From positions 13,888,001 to 13,952,000 of the forward strand of contig NC_068569.1 of the NCBI RefSeq assembly GCF_025698545.1: a stretch of 64,000 nucleotides of DNA. The letters are read 5' to 3'. The stretch comes from Gossypium raimondii (taxonomy: Eukaryota > Streptophyta > Magnoliopsida > Malvales > Malvaceae). Made by a program: the position numbers and the translations under genes. Below, piece by piece: positions 36,122 through 50,402 of this stretch. The notes beneath the pieces are model-generated. The model saw only the letters and a list, made by a program, of their open reading frames with translations. It had not been told where the DNA came from and did not search any database. The stretch's first letter is position 1, and every line of letters starts with the position of its first letter.

Positions 36122-39100
36122 TTAAAGAGGCCTTGTACGACGACCTCTGGCCCGACCACATAGAAGAGCATGCTTTGGGATTGGATATTCATCTCTCCAT
36201 GAATTTGCAGGGGAGTAAACCCTGAGATAAAACTGCTGCCCTAAATATTGTCTGGCCCAGTTCTCTGACCTTATATTCCACATCCCCACGTTGTCCAGAG
36301 CCATGTAGATGGCGGTCCATGACCTCGGATACACCTGCAAATGTATTCACTCTAGCATATCAACAAAACAGGCCTTCCAGCTGATGCACCTTAGGTCTCT
36401 ACAGCTCATCACATTATGGAAACACCTTCTATCTATATATTGCATTTGCATACCTGAGTAGTGCAGCGAGACACTGCGTCTCTCAAATTGTAGCTTCTTC
36501 TACTATCAGGCGTCCATTGCCCTCCATCCATCCTGATTCATCCAACATCTTGATTAAATACATTTCGCCATGCATGGAAAATTGAACCTTGTGCATAAAT
36601 AATATACTATAATCCTTACCCTACAACAAAGAAGGAATATCCATCGATATGCCATGATTGAACAGTGTTCTCCCAGTTTTGAAATACGATTTCAACATAT
36701 TCCCGGAAGTCGGCTGCCATGACAGAAGTCTGTAAGTAGGCATTGTTTCCTGAAGGAGGCCGAGTAGGGATGCTTCCGAGATTGAAGACACCGCGAATCT
36801 TGAAGTAATCTGCTAGTTTTAACGGGGTATCTGGTGGAACATATGAGACACCATTGACAGCATACCTCTGCTTTCCATTAATATAAGGCGCAGAATTGGC
36901 AAGCATGATAGTGCGGCTTGGGGCGATCATTCCGTAGTGGTAGGAGCCTTGGGGATTAGGTCTAGGTCCACTCGCTGTCAGGTTCCAACTGGTAGAAGAA
37001 AAAACGTATCAGCTACACGTTGTTAGGTTATCATATGGCTTCTGAAAAGAACATAATTAATAATGTACCGTATGGATCTCGCCTGCATGAGTGATGGAGC
37101 AATTTGGAAAGTGGGAGCCCAAGGAATTGGACCGGAAACTCCCTTACTCGAATTGCTGTAGTGAAGGATGGCAGTGGTTGTGAGCACACGAGGAGTGAAG
37201 CGCGAAGTGGCAACGACATAGTAATCCTGCGACGCCTGATCGGCGGTGACCAAGAACGAATACGACTGCCCGAGATGGATATCGAAAGAATGGTAGGTAT
37301 TCTGAATCGTATGAGATCCTTCTACTTCTATGAGTTTGAGCTTGTGGCTCTGGATCCTGAAGTTAATTGAAGTGGAGATCCCAACATTCGATACCCTGAA
37401 CCTGTATGTCCTACCCGGATCAACCGTGAATGTGTATCCATTCCAACCTCGACCATTAATAACAAGTCCATCAGGGAAGGGAAGGCTATGTCCACTCTCC
37501 AAGTAACGTCTCAATACCTTAAGAAGCAAAAACAATACGATAAAGAAGGCTCATGAGATAATAAAAACATATACACAGATTTGTTAGTTCTTACATAGTG
37601 ATTTCTCTTATACCAGTCTCCGGCCAGTACAGTGAAATCTCCGGCGGGAGTGGGAAAAGGTACTGGGATCTTAGGGCGGCTCCAGATTCTGATGCTGCCA
37701 TATCCACCAGCAGCCTTATGGAATAAAAGTGATGGGAAGTAGAAAAAGGTACCAATCTGGTCTTTTACTTGGAGCACGTAAGTGAAGTTTTTCCCTGGTC
37801 GAATTGGACAATTCGTGCCTAACACTCCATCCTGCCATGAGTTTCTCCTCTGCTGCACTCCATTCCTGAAGAAACAATAAAAGCAGGAGATAAAAAATCA
37901 AATTTCAGATCAACTGTAGCATCTATATTCTAGAAGCTGTTTCTGTTTATTCCATATTTGATTCCTTTAGTGGATAAATGTACAGTACTAAGTTCCTGCA
38001 TGCTAAACTGGACTAGTCCCTATTACTGTATACTATTACCCATATAACATAATTATGGAAAATAAAGATAAAACATTTGGCATGATCTTTACAATGTGCA
38101 AAGACGCCAAGCTTTAATTATGCGTTCAACAGGTATGTATTAAAGATTTTAACCCATTACGATAACTAGGCCCAAGCCCCTCGTCTTATGCTGGTCTGCA
38201 TAATCATACTCAGGGGGGATTGATCTGTTCTTTTATTTGTTGGTTGGAAGCGCATGCATTAAAATATTTTATCTTAATCAGTTATCCTATAACTACGCAG
38301 ACGGCAGACATATACGTTATTTTCATATAAAAACATTAAAACTTTCAAAATAACATTATTTGGAGTTTTATTAAGTTATGAGACCAACTTAGGTTTATAA
38401 AAATCAAATGAACCCTTAAAATGGTAAAATTAAATATTTAAAGGTGATTAAATCATGGGTTCAAATTTCATAATATTTGAGTTTTTATTAATTTTATATA
38501 AAAATAAAAATATAACTTATTATAAAATATATTTTAATAATTTCTCAAATAAATTTATGTCTTATCGACTCAGTTAAGACCGTAATAATAAAAATAATAA
38601 TATAGATATACTCATTTTTATGCTTTAGATATGAATAGTGACAAACATTAATTATCTTTATCTCATTTGGAGTGAGATGTAAGTATTGAATAGATTATAT
38701 GCTTGATATAAATATTATTTAATTTTTATTTTTATTTCATTTATTGTAAGATGATATCTTCAAATATCAATCTCCAAATGACATTCCATATCTAATCAGA
38801 ATTTAAGGGGGGAAAAAACCCGAAGAAACATAGAAAGTTACAATCCTCACCTAGCTTGCATTATTATCTCATATTCCCATTAAATTCTTAGAGAGCTATT
38901 AGTCAGAAAAGTGAGATTTTTAATCATTTAACCATGCTCAGACCATAGCGTTAGAGTTTGTATAGCGATCGCTTATGAGATTGTAAACCAAAATGAGAAA
39001 AGTAAGTGAAAAGAAAGAAACTATGCTTTTTGAACCCCGCCATGCACTTCCATACAAAAAGATAAAAGAAACAGGAATATGCTCATTTCCTGAATCACAA

Positions 39101-39652
39101 AATCAGACCAATATTTTAGTTTCATCAAATAAACCTCGCATTAGTTGATATCTTCCGCTCTTCCTCAAGCGAATAGTTTAGTGCAAAGCAGCACTTTGAG
39201 CAAATGTTAAGCTTCCCCAATATTTTACGTCGCATTTTTTAATGAAGTGGAAGATAAAGTAAAATAAAGAGGAAGGAAGGAAGGAATGATGGCAAATTTA
39301 CCAAGAGATGAGGAATGGTACGTTTAAGTAGTTATAAACATGGATAATGAGGTTATCATTAGTAACTGCATCGATCGTAGGCCCTGGAAACTGCCCATTT
39401 ATTAAGATCCCCTGCATCACAATTCGCCACACTCCAACCCATTACTTCAACGAAACAAAATCAAGCCTTTCCCAAATGCCAAAAAGGAAAGAATGTAACG
39501 AAAACCAAAAGTACCTTTTGCTTAACGCCAAGAGGGTAAATATCACCGTGCGTGACTTTCAAAGTGAAAAACCTATAAGGGCTTTCTCCATTGACGCCAA
39601 GAAACAAAATGCAAGCAATGAAACTATAAACAGCAAACTTGCTATCTTCCAT
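36122..39652 (-). CDS. SKU5-similar (SKS) multicopper-oxidase-like secreted protein
   Basis: Seven exons, transcribed right to left: 39652-39515, 39411-39302, 37865-37595, 37517-37069, 36988-36620, 36532-36454, 36334-36122; 1629 nt, 542 residues, phase kept. A signal peptide (FAVYSFIACILFLGVNG) is followed by SPYRFFTLKVTHGDIYPLGV, GILINGQFPGPTIDAV, RRNSWQDGVLGTNCPI, VKDQIGTFFYFPSLLFHKAA, GDWY and, at the C-terminus, VYPRSWTAIYMALDNVGMWN. This is the pollen/ascorbate-oxidase-homologue (NTP303/Bp10) type of the SKU5-similar family, which is secreted to the cell wall. Most members have lost multicopper-oxidase copper ligands and are probably not oxidases. No GPI-type tail is seen (the end is basic: CGRARGRRTRPL). 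Intron 2 is over 1.4 kb; other introns are short. Confidence 0.92.
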
Positions 39653-41322
39653 TTGCTTTGTCTTTTCTACTTTGAATACAGAAAAGACTGCTTTGTTTTG
39701 CAAAATGTTATAGGTGACAGAGATTTAGAAAGAGCGGCTCTTTTAAGGCACCATTCTTGTATCTTTCTCTAAATCTGTCTTTTGCTTCTATGGAGGGGAG
39801 GCAGAAAAAAGAGTTAGGTGTTTCTTTTGTATGCGTATGCAACTGAAAGAACAACAGTTTTTATAAGATTACATATGCATATTTAGGCAGTAGCTGTCAG
39901 TGTGTTCCAACTAAATACGGCCGAAACTAGCGAATCACATGGTCCCCGGATTGATCGTGACTATTGCCCGTCACGTGATGTGTAGTCAGACCGGTTATGG
40001 CCGCCTGATGTTTGACTGTGACTTGGTTTTGGTTTGACTTTTAGTTTAGCCCTTGAAAACAAAAGAGGAAAACAAATCAAAGCTTGTAATCTTATGCAAA
40101 ATTTTAAGTAAAGCCTGTCAAAGTCACAAGACAGGGCTCAAACCCCATCACGTGCAAGCTTGGAATCACCTAAACATCATGTGACCCTGTCCTTTTTTTT
40201 AAATTAATGTATGTTTTATGTCTGCCTTACAATTTTTGAAGTCCCTCTCAAGTTCAAACTTAAATTCTCTTTTTGAAATAACAATGTGCATCCAACACTT
40301 GTACTTGCCAATCTATCTTTTTCGTTTTCGAGAGGAATGGCACAATTAGTAGAGTATGGCCAAAAGAAAGAATCATGGTCAGAAAAGTCCTCTTTTGATG
40401 GGGCAAATAAAAAACTATGGGACGCCTTAATGCCTAGTAAGCTACCAAATTCAACACAATGCTTCAAAGCAAAGAAAACAGACTCCATGACTGGAGTGAG
40501 ATTAACGAGAACAGTACCACCATTTCAACAGTTAAAGCCGGTTTAGTTTCCACTTTTACCTCGGGAGTTACAGTTCGGTATTGTACAAGGTTCGGCTGAT
40601 GTCTCGTCTGCCCCACAAACAGCTACATACGTGCAGAATGGGATCCACAGTGGACTGTCGTGCTTTAAACTAATGCACCGTCCAGTTCCAGTAACAGCAA
40701 TGTTAGGTAATCAGGTGCCTTTTCATGATGGTAAAAGTTTAAGCTTTTTCTTCTTTTTTAGTAGTGAGAAACACAATACCCTACAGCGACAAACATGATC
40801 CAAGGTCGGGGCTGGAAAAGGGTTTATAAAGCTGCTTTCTTTTTTGTGAAAATTGCCTTTCCTCATTGACATTATGGGAATCTTGGAAGCGATTACATCT
40901 ACACTCGCACAAACTGTTCAGAGATGCTAAGAAACAATGACGAGATTTTTTTTTTTTTTTTTTTTTTAGATTCATTCAAAAAATTCCTTTTTGTTTTAAT
41001 CAGATTCTATTGATCCTGGCCATCAAAAGTGACTACAATTGATCCATTTCTCCTGCTTGATGATTACATGTTGCAGAATCATCACACTTTCTGCTAACTG
41101 TTTACGGTTCACAATCATCACATTGATTACATACAATATCAGCTCTCAAATAGTTATAATCACCATGCTCAATTAACGCATTCATTCAACGACTCAGCCT
41201 AGTCTGGTCTCATCAGATCATCATCAAAGATATTCTTTTCACCTTTGCACAAAAAGAGATCATCTTGAATTCAATGCAAAACAATGATACATTTTCAAAC
41301 AGATATATTTTTATTATCCTCC
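39653..41322. other. SKS promoter side and spacer to the GH17 gene
   Basis: No gene is supported. An 86-codon plus frame at 40286-40546 has no family features. A run of 23 T lies at about 40947-40969. There is a TCACGTGAT-type G-box at about 39971, upstream of the minus-strand SKS start, which is only a possible regulatory site. Confidence 0.45.
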
Positions 41323-44016
41323 TCATCGAGTGGTAACAAAAGGAATGAGTAACAAAATACAGAATGCTACAGTAGTTGCACTTATTTGGCTGCCGTGGAA
41401 AGTGTTGAACTTTAACCTTTCAGCTGCACCACTTACTTCTGTTGAGTTTAAAACCGTTCTCGTCTTGTTGCTTACCATCTTACTGCAAACAGAAATTGAA
41501 ATTTTCAACTACATAATGCTTAACAAAAAAATTTATAAAATCAGGAGTTAAGTGATAAGAATGGCTGATATGTGTCTCACCTTCCTGGAAATACACAACT
41601 TCCGTGACCTGCAAATATACCCAAAAAATTTAGTAAAGAGAACATCTCAGATTTCTAACACGGTATGAGTAAAATCAGTGCTAAAAAGGAAAATGGAGGA
41701 ACAATGATCAAGTGATAGACTCGACTTGGACCTGTAAAACCTTTCATAAGATACAAGGCAGTAATAGAAAGCACAAAGAAAAGACATTTTCTTAGGCAAT
41801 CTAAATATGAAGATAGGCCAATGGCCTAGCGAGGTAATGCTGGGCAGTGGGGCTCACTAGGAACCAGGGTCCGAACTGAAATCTTAGTTCTCCGCTTGAA
41901 CAAGAAAATGTTATTCCACGCCCTTTTCCACTTTCCAATCACAAACAGAACCCATGTGACTCTGCCAGGTAGAAACTGTTCTTTCTTAGAAGTGACCTTT
42001 TCCCCCAATGAGTATCCCTATATACGTGACTTGTAACTTGGAAGGTGGATTATTCCAAAAGCTTTACTTTATGGCTTCTGCTAACATAGCTTTATATTTT
42101 TAAATCAAACAACTTATGGTTAAGAAACTTGTTAGCTCTAAAGATTATTAAGTTGATAAATTAAGCATCATTCTCCTATCACTTTTTGCCTTGGGGTCCT
42201 TCGAACTCAAGGCATTCATGGTGCTAGAACTTGGCACTTGATTGGCTAAATACATTGTTCTAGAGTCTAGACTATGGAAAATGCACAACAGTTGGGGACT
42301 AAAGCATCTGATTCTTGTGCTAAGGAACTTGATCAAAGGAAAACACGCAAAAAAGACTAACACCGAATGTCAAAAATATCCTCATTTCCAATTTTCATCG
42401 AAATTGTTCAATCACAAGATAGAGCTAAGCACTTGGATTACTAACAACTTATAACAGCTACAGCAACAAATTCAACTCCATGGAGAGGCAATGTAAAACT
42501 TACAACAAATGTTGTTTTATGGAATGGATGTAGTAACACTTACTTGGGTCAGTGGTAGTTATCATTGCCACACCCTTGAAATCACAAGACCCAGACGCTT
42601 TCCCTTCCATCTGATAATAGCTATCAAAGGCATAAGAAGCATGGTTCTTCACATTGTTAGGCTGGTAGCAGCTCTCCCCTGGTTGAATCTCACTGCAATT
42701 TGCCCTCCCAGGACCACAAGCCCAGTCCAATGCTGTCTGCAATGTCTTTGAATCAACCCCATCCATTGCAATACAAAAGGTCTGATTAGTTGTATCATTT
42801 GCCAAAAAGGTCCCACTTCCTGATACATGAAGCAAATACACTGGGGTTGAATTTGAATAAAACAATCCCCAATTCGCCTCAGACACCGGAGGTGACCTCA
42901 AATCCTCATTGAACAACTCATAAATATACACACTGGAAGTGATTTCTGGATGCAGAGGGGTTCCACTACGGTCTAAGACATGCTTAATAAGATTCGAATT
43001 ATAGGTATCAGCATTGTCTTTAGTAGCATAAGGCTCCTTCGAGTCCCCCTTGGAAGGCCACCCACTCTCAGTAACAAGCACCACAACATCGGTAACATTT
43101 AAATTCTTCATAGAAACATATGCAGCATCAATCATAGCATCCAGCACATTAGTGTAATGCAACAAAGTATTAGGATCGACCATTTCTTTAGATGGTGTCA
43201 ATGGCTTAAACAAGGAATTATCCAAGGGAACCACACCCTTATTCTCCATAAACACATAATAAGGATAAAGATTCATCATTAAAGGCGAGCCAGTTCTTGA
43301 CAAAAACTGAAGCAAAGGTACCATAACTGAAGTCAAGCTTTGGTTAAAGTAAGCCTGAGAAGGAGGAAAGGTATCAAGAATGATAGAAGCTGCATGTGGG
43401 GTTGAAACCTTGATTTGCGTATGCAAATTTGCAGCCACTAAGGCACCGTAAAGAGACTGAATTGCAGGAAGCAGCAAAGGAGCTGAGGACGGTACGGTTG
43501 TTAAAACCTCATCTCCAACAGCAATACCAGTGATGAGCGTTTCCGGGTAGTAAGCGACGACGTATCGATCGATCCAAGAAGCAGCAGTGGTGTTGGATGA
43601 TCCTATTGCCAAAAGCTGGTTATTTGGTACACTGATAATGACCCGGATCTTTGTCTTCGCCAATGCTTTGAGTATGTCTTGATTTGCGTCATAAAGTCGA
43701 ATGTGCGAAATTTTTTGCACTTGCAAGAATGAAACCAAGTCCGTTGCTGATAGCAGATCTGAGACATCCGTGCCTAAGTTAACACCCACAAACGGTTCTT
43801 TATCTTGAACCTGACTTTGCTGCTTGATTTCTTGTACTAAAGTTGATGTCTTTGCTGCATAAAAGTAAATACTATAAAAATTGAGTCTTTATTGGCTTCT
43901 CTAATTTCTAGTAAGCTATTTTTTACTGGGGTTTTTGAGACATTACCTGTTGAAGGAACTGTAAAGCAAAAGCAAATTATGAGAATAAGATAAGTGGTAA
44001 GCTTAGAGTTCGCCAT
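41323..44016 (-). CDS. Glucan endo-1,3-beta-glucosidase, GH17 with X8 module and GPI-type tail
   Basis: Hydrolyses beta-1,3-glucan (callose) at the cell surface or plasmodesmata. Four exons: 44016-43947, 43854-42544, 41608-41581, 41482-41323; 1569 nt, 522 residues, phase kept. Signal peptide MANSKLTTYLILIICFCFTV. GH17 barrel opens with FVGVNLGTDVSDLL; acid/base Glu139 in AVGDEV (the common GNEV is GDEV here), nucleophile Glu286 in VTESGWPSKGDS. An X8 (CBM43) module follows from about 384 (FCIAMDGV..., four or more Cys, SCDFKGVAMITTTDPS). Exon 3 is only 28 nt and completes the module (HGSCVFPG). Exon 4 ends in a hydrophobic stretch (TVAFCILLLIPFV) preceded by small residues, as for GPI anchoring. 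Reading straight on past exon 2 would give a false end. Confidence 0.9.
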
Positions 44017-46372
44017 TGAAGAGGAGCTTCAGCTTTACTTGTGCATCCTCTGCTTCAGTCTCTGCTAGAAATCCTAACATTATCTTTGCAAGCTTTCCTT
44101 TCTATTGGTGGCCACTGGTTTTACTTATCCTGTGGGATTTATATTTGGCTGTGCTTAGGATTGACTTATGAGGTCTACACAACAGTAACAAGAAACAAAG
44201 CTACTAACTTTTATCAAAAGAGATAAACAATTTCAGAGTCCTTTGGGTTGGGGGCTTAACTGGGTTTTTCTTCTTTGCTTCCCCAAGGAGGTTTTTTTTT
44301 CTGGTACCATCCATTATTCAATTTCTAGCCGCACATTTACTATAATACCCCTTGGAGCCGACAACTAAATTTGGGATTTTTTTTTTTGAGATTTTTGCCT
44401 CGCACGACCAACGAAAACTTTCTATTTCTCCAAATGGATTGTTTTTGTTTGGTGAAGAATGACTTTGGGAAAAGTGCAAAGGTGATAATGTGATAAGTGA
44501 TGGGAGAGGAGGGCAACATCGTAAATGGCTTGTGGTGAGTTTTTGAGATGTTTCATGAATACAGGCTGGCGATTTCAGAGAGACGTAGTAGCAGCTCCTC
44601 TTTTAAGTCTTTAGCCGCTTTCAATAGCTCTTTTACTACTACTCCCACGCTCCACAATTGACACACACGCTCTATTGGCTGATTTGCCTAGCGTGCAGCC
44701 GCCAGCCGTAGGCGTTTAGCATTCAACCAGGCCAACTTTATGAAAACTAAACTCACTTGTTCCAAGTTCCCTTTCAAAACTAAACTACAGCCACCCAAAT
44801 GCCCTTTCAAAAGTTCCAAGTTTTATCATATTTCCTTTTAATTTGCCTCTTCTATTTGCTTGAGCTTCAATTTTACCACCCACCTATGAAGAGAACCAGT
44901 GGTTGTGACTTGATGATCTGTGACTGATTAGATTAATAGATTTAAGGATACAAAATTCCCTTTCCTAATATCTAAGGATGTTTTCAAGGTTTTATCCAGT
45001 TGTTTGTCTGTCTGTCATGATTAGAATATTTTGGTATTTTCAGAAGAGCCTCGAATCTGCTTCAGGAATTAATCTTGACTCTTGTATTTTGGCTCTGACC
45101 TTCACTTCTAGATTCCAGATGATAGCTACTGTGTTCCCATTCTAGCCATCATCAATGAGATGAGCTTCGACCCTAATGAGCCTAGGTTTGGATGGGTTTT
45201 TTTTGTTGCTGTTGCTTGTTTTCTCTACCTATTTGGCGGATGTGTTGTCACAGTCTCACTTTGATAGCGAGGGTTCAAGTTTTAGGTTGCGTTGCGCAGT
45301 GACCTTTCTCATGTATGTGGTTGGACCTTTGTTTTTCGTTTCTTCTATAAATGAAGTTTACTAAAGAAGGGTTAATGAATCTGAGCCGCCAACTCCATCA
45401 AAATGCACGGCTGTCTAAAGTACTATTTGCATAACCGGGGTGTGGGAGAAAATTCCAAACAGTATGAAGGCAATTATTACGTGATGAACATGGAGGATAC
45501 CGCCAAGTATGAAACAAAAAACAACAGCATCTCTGCTACACCATAACAAGCAACTGGTGAGTCACGAGCATAAACACAGTACCTGCATGGCGTCACATGT
45601 TGGGCTCACAATTGTCCACAAATATTATTTGTATTACTATTTTTTTATTCTTTTCGTTGTTTGTGTTTGTTTAGGCTTTGATGCTTTATATATCAAGGAA
45701 TGATAAAATGGTATATAGATGTCTTGATTGTTTTGCATGATGGTGTGGGTTTAGATATTAGATTGTCTGTTTCCAGAATTTCGTTTCTTCATAGAATGGA
45801 ATGTAAAATGATGTTCGTGTGTTCAACCAATCATTCTTGATTTAGATATTAATAATTGATTCTGATTTAAATTTTAACATAATTGGAGAAGAAAAAATAC
45901 TTGATTTTCTCACATTGCCTTGCCTGCCCCTTTTTTCCTGATTAATAAATTATTATTCGTGCACAAATGTCGGAATCAAATTTGAAAAAGCAGGAGTGCT
46001 TTTTAATCGTACAGAAACTATATTTAAAAGGGAAAAAAAATAGAGAGTAAAGTAGTATTTGGTCTATGGCAGCTTGTCTTTATTTTTATTTTTCTTCATA
46101 TTAGTTTCAATTTTTTACAATTTTTCATATTTTTCTAAATTCTATATAATTTAAAAATATTAAAATAGTTACACATTAAGTTTATAAATCAATATTTCCT
46201 TCAGATTTTTTTAGAAAGCTTAAGATATTGGGCTTTGCAGAGGTTTTGAACTTTTGGGGCCTCAAATAAAAATAAAACTTTGCAAGCAAAGCTGGATTTC
46301 TTTTCATTTGGGCCCGAAGTAGATCAAGATAAGCAACAGATTCCCTCGTTGTGAAGTTACTGGAAATAATCA
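44017..46372. other. GH17 promoter side and AT-rich spacer
   Basis: The first part is upstream of the GH17 gene. Frames at 44041, 45176 and 45509 have no family features. Confidence 0.45.
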
Positions 46373-46605
46373 GGGTGAAGCTAAAACAAATTTTTGAGGG
46401 GCTGAATAAAATTTTAATTTTTTATAGTTTATATCTTTATAATTTTTAAATGATTAAATCAAATTTTTATAATTTTAGGGGGGTCAAACTATAATTTTAC
46501 ATTTACTAATTTAAAATTTTAAAAAAATTTAAGGTCCTAAATAGAAATTTTCTATTTTAGGGTGGGTCAAGCCTCTGCAGCCCCCTTGTATCCGTCTCTG
46601 GCAAT
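46373..46605. repeat. Degenerate repeat of the cagggtgaagc type
   Basis: Opens cagggtgaagctaaaacaaa, continues tttgaggggctgaat, and ends gcctctgcagcccccttgta tccgtctctgg-like. The G-rich left part and C-rich right part with A/T-rich centre resemble a TIR family frequent in plant genomes. The ends are only partly complementary, so the family stays uncertain. Confidence 0.35.
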
Positions 46606-47072
46606 AGTGGCTTAATTCACGACTTTAACCACGAAGTATACTTAATTTTTTGTTTTGATATCTAAACTTTCTTTTATTCTTGTTTGATATCTAAATCATC
46701 ATTCTATGATCTAATTTTTTAAATGATATATCATTTAAAAATTAGTGGTGATTATAACATGACAACCGACCTTTTTAATTTAAAAATATATATTTATATA
46801 TCAATTTTAAAATTATAAATAAATAAATAAATATAAATTTCACAAAATATATAATAATAAGTATAAAAAATAAATTTCATTAATTTCATAAAATAATTAA
46901 ATGTTTTTAACCTAAAAATCTAGCAAAATTTCTGGGTGTTCTTATCCTATTCTTTATGTGTGAAAAGAGAAGAATAAGTGTCTCTTATATTTTAGTTAAC
47001 AGTAGCCTAAATAAAACAAATCAAAATTGTACAAATTCCTTTAATTAAAATTTTGTTTAATTATATTTATTT
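46606..47072. other. AT-rich spacer left of the Copia element
   Basis: Nothing recognisable. Confidence 0.4.
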
Positions 47073-47407
47073 TGTAAAATATAACGTCAAGAATGACAAT
47101 ATATCACAAAGAAAAGAGAAATAAAATAAAGAACACACGATTTTTACATGAAAACCCTTTCGGAAAAAAATCACGGGTAGAGGAAAAGAAAATTCATTAT
47201 GTCAAATTCGAATGATTATAAGAAGAGTTTCAACTACATCTATTTATAGGTTGAAAAAACATAATTCTAATCAAAGTCAAATATATTATGTTAATAAATG
47301 TTAAATATATTATACTCATAAATACTAAATATTCTAGAAAGAATATATATTTTGTTGAACTTGACTTGCAAGCAATCTCTTAGAATTTGGATCACACAAC
47401 TCTAACA
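47073..47407 (-). repeat. Copia 3' LTR
   Basis: A 335-base copy matching the stretch at 54040-54377. On the minus strand it opens TGTTAGAG after a purine-rich tract, and its other end reads ...TTTTACA. Confidence 0.85.
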
Positions 47408-50402
47408 ATCTCCATCTTGACACGAATTCTCAATGCACAAGTTTTTCACCTCTTTCATAAAACCCCTTAAGGGTTTAACTTCAACAATGAACATCAACCA
47501 AGTCTAAGCAATGCTCAAACTTGGTTATAAGAAGTGACTTAGTCATCATATCTGCAGGATTTTCATGAGTACTAATTTTACTCACAACAATATCACCACG
47601 ACAATAATATCACGAACAAAATGATACCGAACATCAATGTGTTTTGTTCTCTCATGAAACATTTGATCTTTTGTAAGGAAGATGGCACTCTGACTGTCAC
47701 AAAATATTGTACTGATTTGAAGGTCTTCATTGAGTTCACCAAATAGTTCCTTCAACCAAATAGCTTCTTTACAAGCCTTAGTAATCGCCATGTACTCAGC
47801 TTCTGTGGTAGACGAAGCGCCTGTAGTTTGCAAAGTAGCTTTCCAAAATTTAAGCAAACATCACAAGTACCTCGTAAGTATCTTAAAGTCTACTAAACTG
47901 CTTTCTAATGTTCTTTACCGGGATTCACCATGTATCTGCTAACTGCACTGACTGCATATGATAAATCTGGACGTGAACAAACCATAGAATAAATGAGAGA
48001 TCCCACTGCACTAGATTATGGAACATGTGACATGTACTCAATCTCATCATCTGATTATGGAGACAAAGCTGATGAAAGTCTGAAATGGGCTGCTAAAGGA
48101 GTACTAACAGGCTTAGCACTCTGCATATTGAACCTGCAAAGAACTTTCTCAATGTACCCCTTCTGACTTAGGTCCAATTTACTTGCTTTTCTATCTCTGA
48201 GAATCTCCATACCAAGTATCTTTTTTGTTGGCCCCAAATCTTTCATCTCAAATTCTTCACTTAGTTGGGCTTTGACATTTCTTATCTCTCATTTATCTTT
48301 TGCTGCTATCAACAAGTCATCAACATAAAGGAGTAGATACACAAAAAAACCATCACTGTTTTTCTTAAAGTAAACACAACTGTCAAAACTACTTCTTTTG
48401 AAATCATGAGAAGTTATAAAGGAATCAAACCTCTTGTACCACTGTCTTGGTGACTGTTTCAGACCGTAATGGGACTTTTTCAGCAATCAAACATAGTCTT
48501 CTTTTTCTGAGACTGTAAAACCCTCTGGTTGTTGCATGTAAATATCCTCCTCAAGTTCTCCATACAAAAACGCAGTTTTTACATCTAACTGCTCAAGCTC
48601 TAAATCATGCATGGCCACAATACCAAGCAAAACTTGAATCGAACTATGCTTCACAACCGGGGAGAACACATCTGTGAAGTCCACTCTTGAAATTTGACTG
48701 TAACCCTTTGCAACAAGCCTTGCTTTATATCTGGGTTCTTCAACTCCTAAAATTCCTTCTTTCTTTTTAAACACCCATTTACAACGAACAACCTTTTTAC
48801 CTTTAGAAAGTTTCACAAGATCCCATGTTTTATTTTTGTGAAGTGATTTCATCTCATCTTGCATAGCAAACATCCACTTTTTTGAGTCTTCACAGCTAAT
48901 CGCCTCAGAATAATTAGATGGCTCTTGGTTTGCATCTATATCTTCAGCCACATTTAAAGCATAAGCAACTAGATCAGCCTCGGCATACTTATTTGGAGGT
49001 TTAATTTCTCTTCTAATTCTGTTTTTAGCGATAAAGTATTGTGGTAAAGAAGCAACTCTATTATGAATTTTGGTACTGGCTTGAAGAGTCAACTCTGTTG
49101 TAGATTCTGGATTAATCTGGATTAATCTGTTGTAGATAAGTTAGGTAGCATAGCAGTTTCATCAAAAACAACATCTCTGCTAATCACAATGTTTTTATTT
49201 TCAGGACACCAAAACTTATACCCTTTTACACCAACTTTATAACCAAGAAAAACACATTTAATGGATTTCGGTTCCAATTTGCCATTATCAACATGAGCAT
49301 ACGCAGGACACCCAAAGATCATTAAATCAGAATAGTCAGTAGGATTACCATACCATACCTCTTGTGCAATCTTTTTCTCAATGGCAATGGATATAGATCG
49401 GTTGATAAAAAAACATGAAGTAGAGGCTGCTTCGGCCCAAAATAACTTTGTTAACTTGGCATTTGACAACATACATCTAACCTTCTCCATTATTATTCTG
49501 TTCATTAATTCTGCAACGCCGTTTTGCTGTGGAGTATGACAAACTTCAAGTGTCTCACGATCCCTTCTGGCTTGCATAGTTTATTAAACTCATCAGAACA
49601 GAACTCTAAGCCATTGTTTGTACGAAGGTATTTTATTTGTTTTCCTATCTGTTTTTCAATCATAGTTTTCCAAGACTTAAATGCAGAAAACATATCGCTT
49701 TCTTGCTTCAAGAAGAACGCCCAAACTTTTCTGGAAAAATCATCAATAAAAGTTAGCATATAATTAGCTTCACCTCTCGAAGGCACTCTAGATGGCCCCT
49801 ACAGATCAGAATGAATATACTCCAACGTTCCCTTCGTGTTATGGATTCCTCTACTTAATCGAACTCTCTTTTGCTTCCCAAAAACGCAGTGCTCACAGAA
49901 CTTTAGTTTGCAAATTCCTTACCCATCAAGAAGTCCTATTTTGCTCAATTCTGCCATACCATTCTCACTCATATGCCCTAGGCGCATATGCCAAAATTTA
50001 GTAATATCAGCATTTGACAAGGAAGAGGAAGCGACAGCTGCACCACCAGTAACAGTAAAACTCTGCAAAATATATAACTTGGCAGTCTTTCTTTGCCCTT
50101 TCATCACAACTAGGGAACCTTTGGAAATCTTCAAAACCCCACTTTCAGTTGTGTATCTATACCCTTTTGAATCAAGAGTACTTAACGAAATTAAATTTCT
50201 CTTCAATTCTGGAACATGTCGCACATGACTAAGTGTTCTGACAACTCCATCAAACATCTTAACTTTAATCGTTCCAACACCTACAATTTTACACAAAATA
50301 TTATTTCCCATCAAAACAACACCTTCAGACACTGTTTCATAAGTTGTAAATCAATCCCGATTGGGACTCATGTGGAATGTGCAACACGAATCAAGGATTC
50401 AT

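Noticed and set aside
40286-40546. 86-codon plus frame
   Set aside because: No domain or family text, no splice partners, and a matching minus-strand frame in the same place.
40947-40969. Long T run as a possible poly-A tail of a retrocopy
   Set aside because: No coding text or target duplication next to it.
42500-42544. Continuation of the GH17 frame to a stop at 42500
   Set aside because: The last codons lie in an intron after a strong donor, and the family C-terminus is found further on in two short exons.
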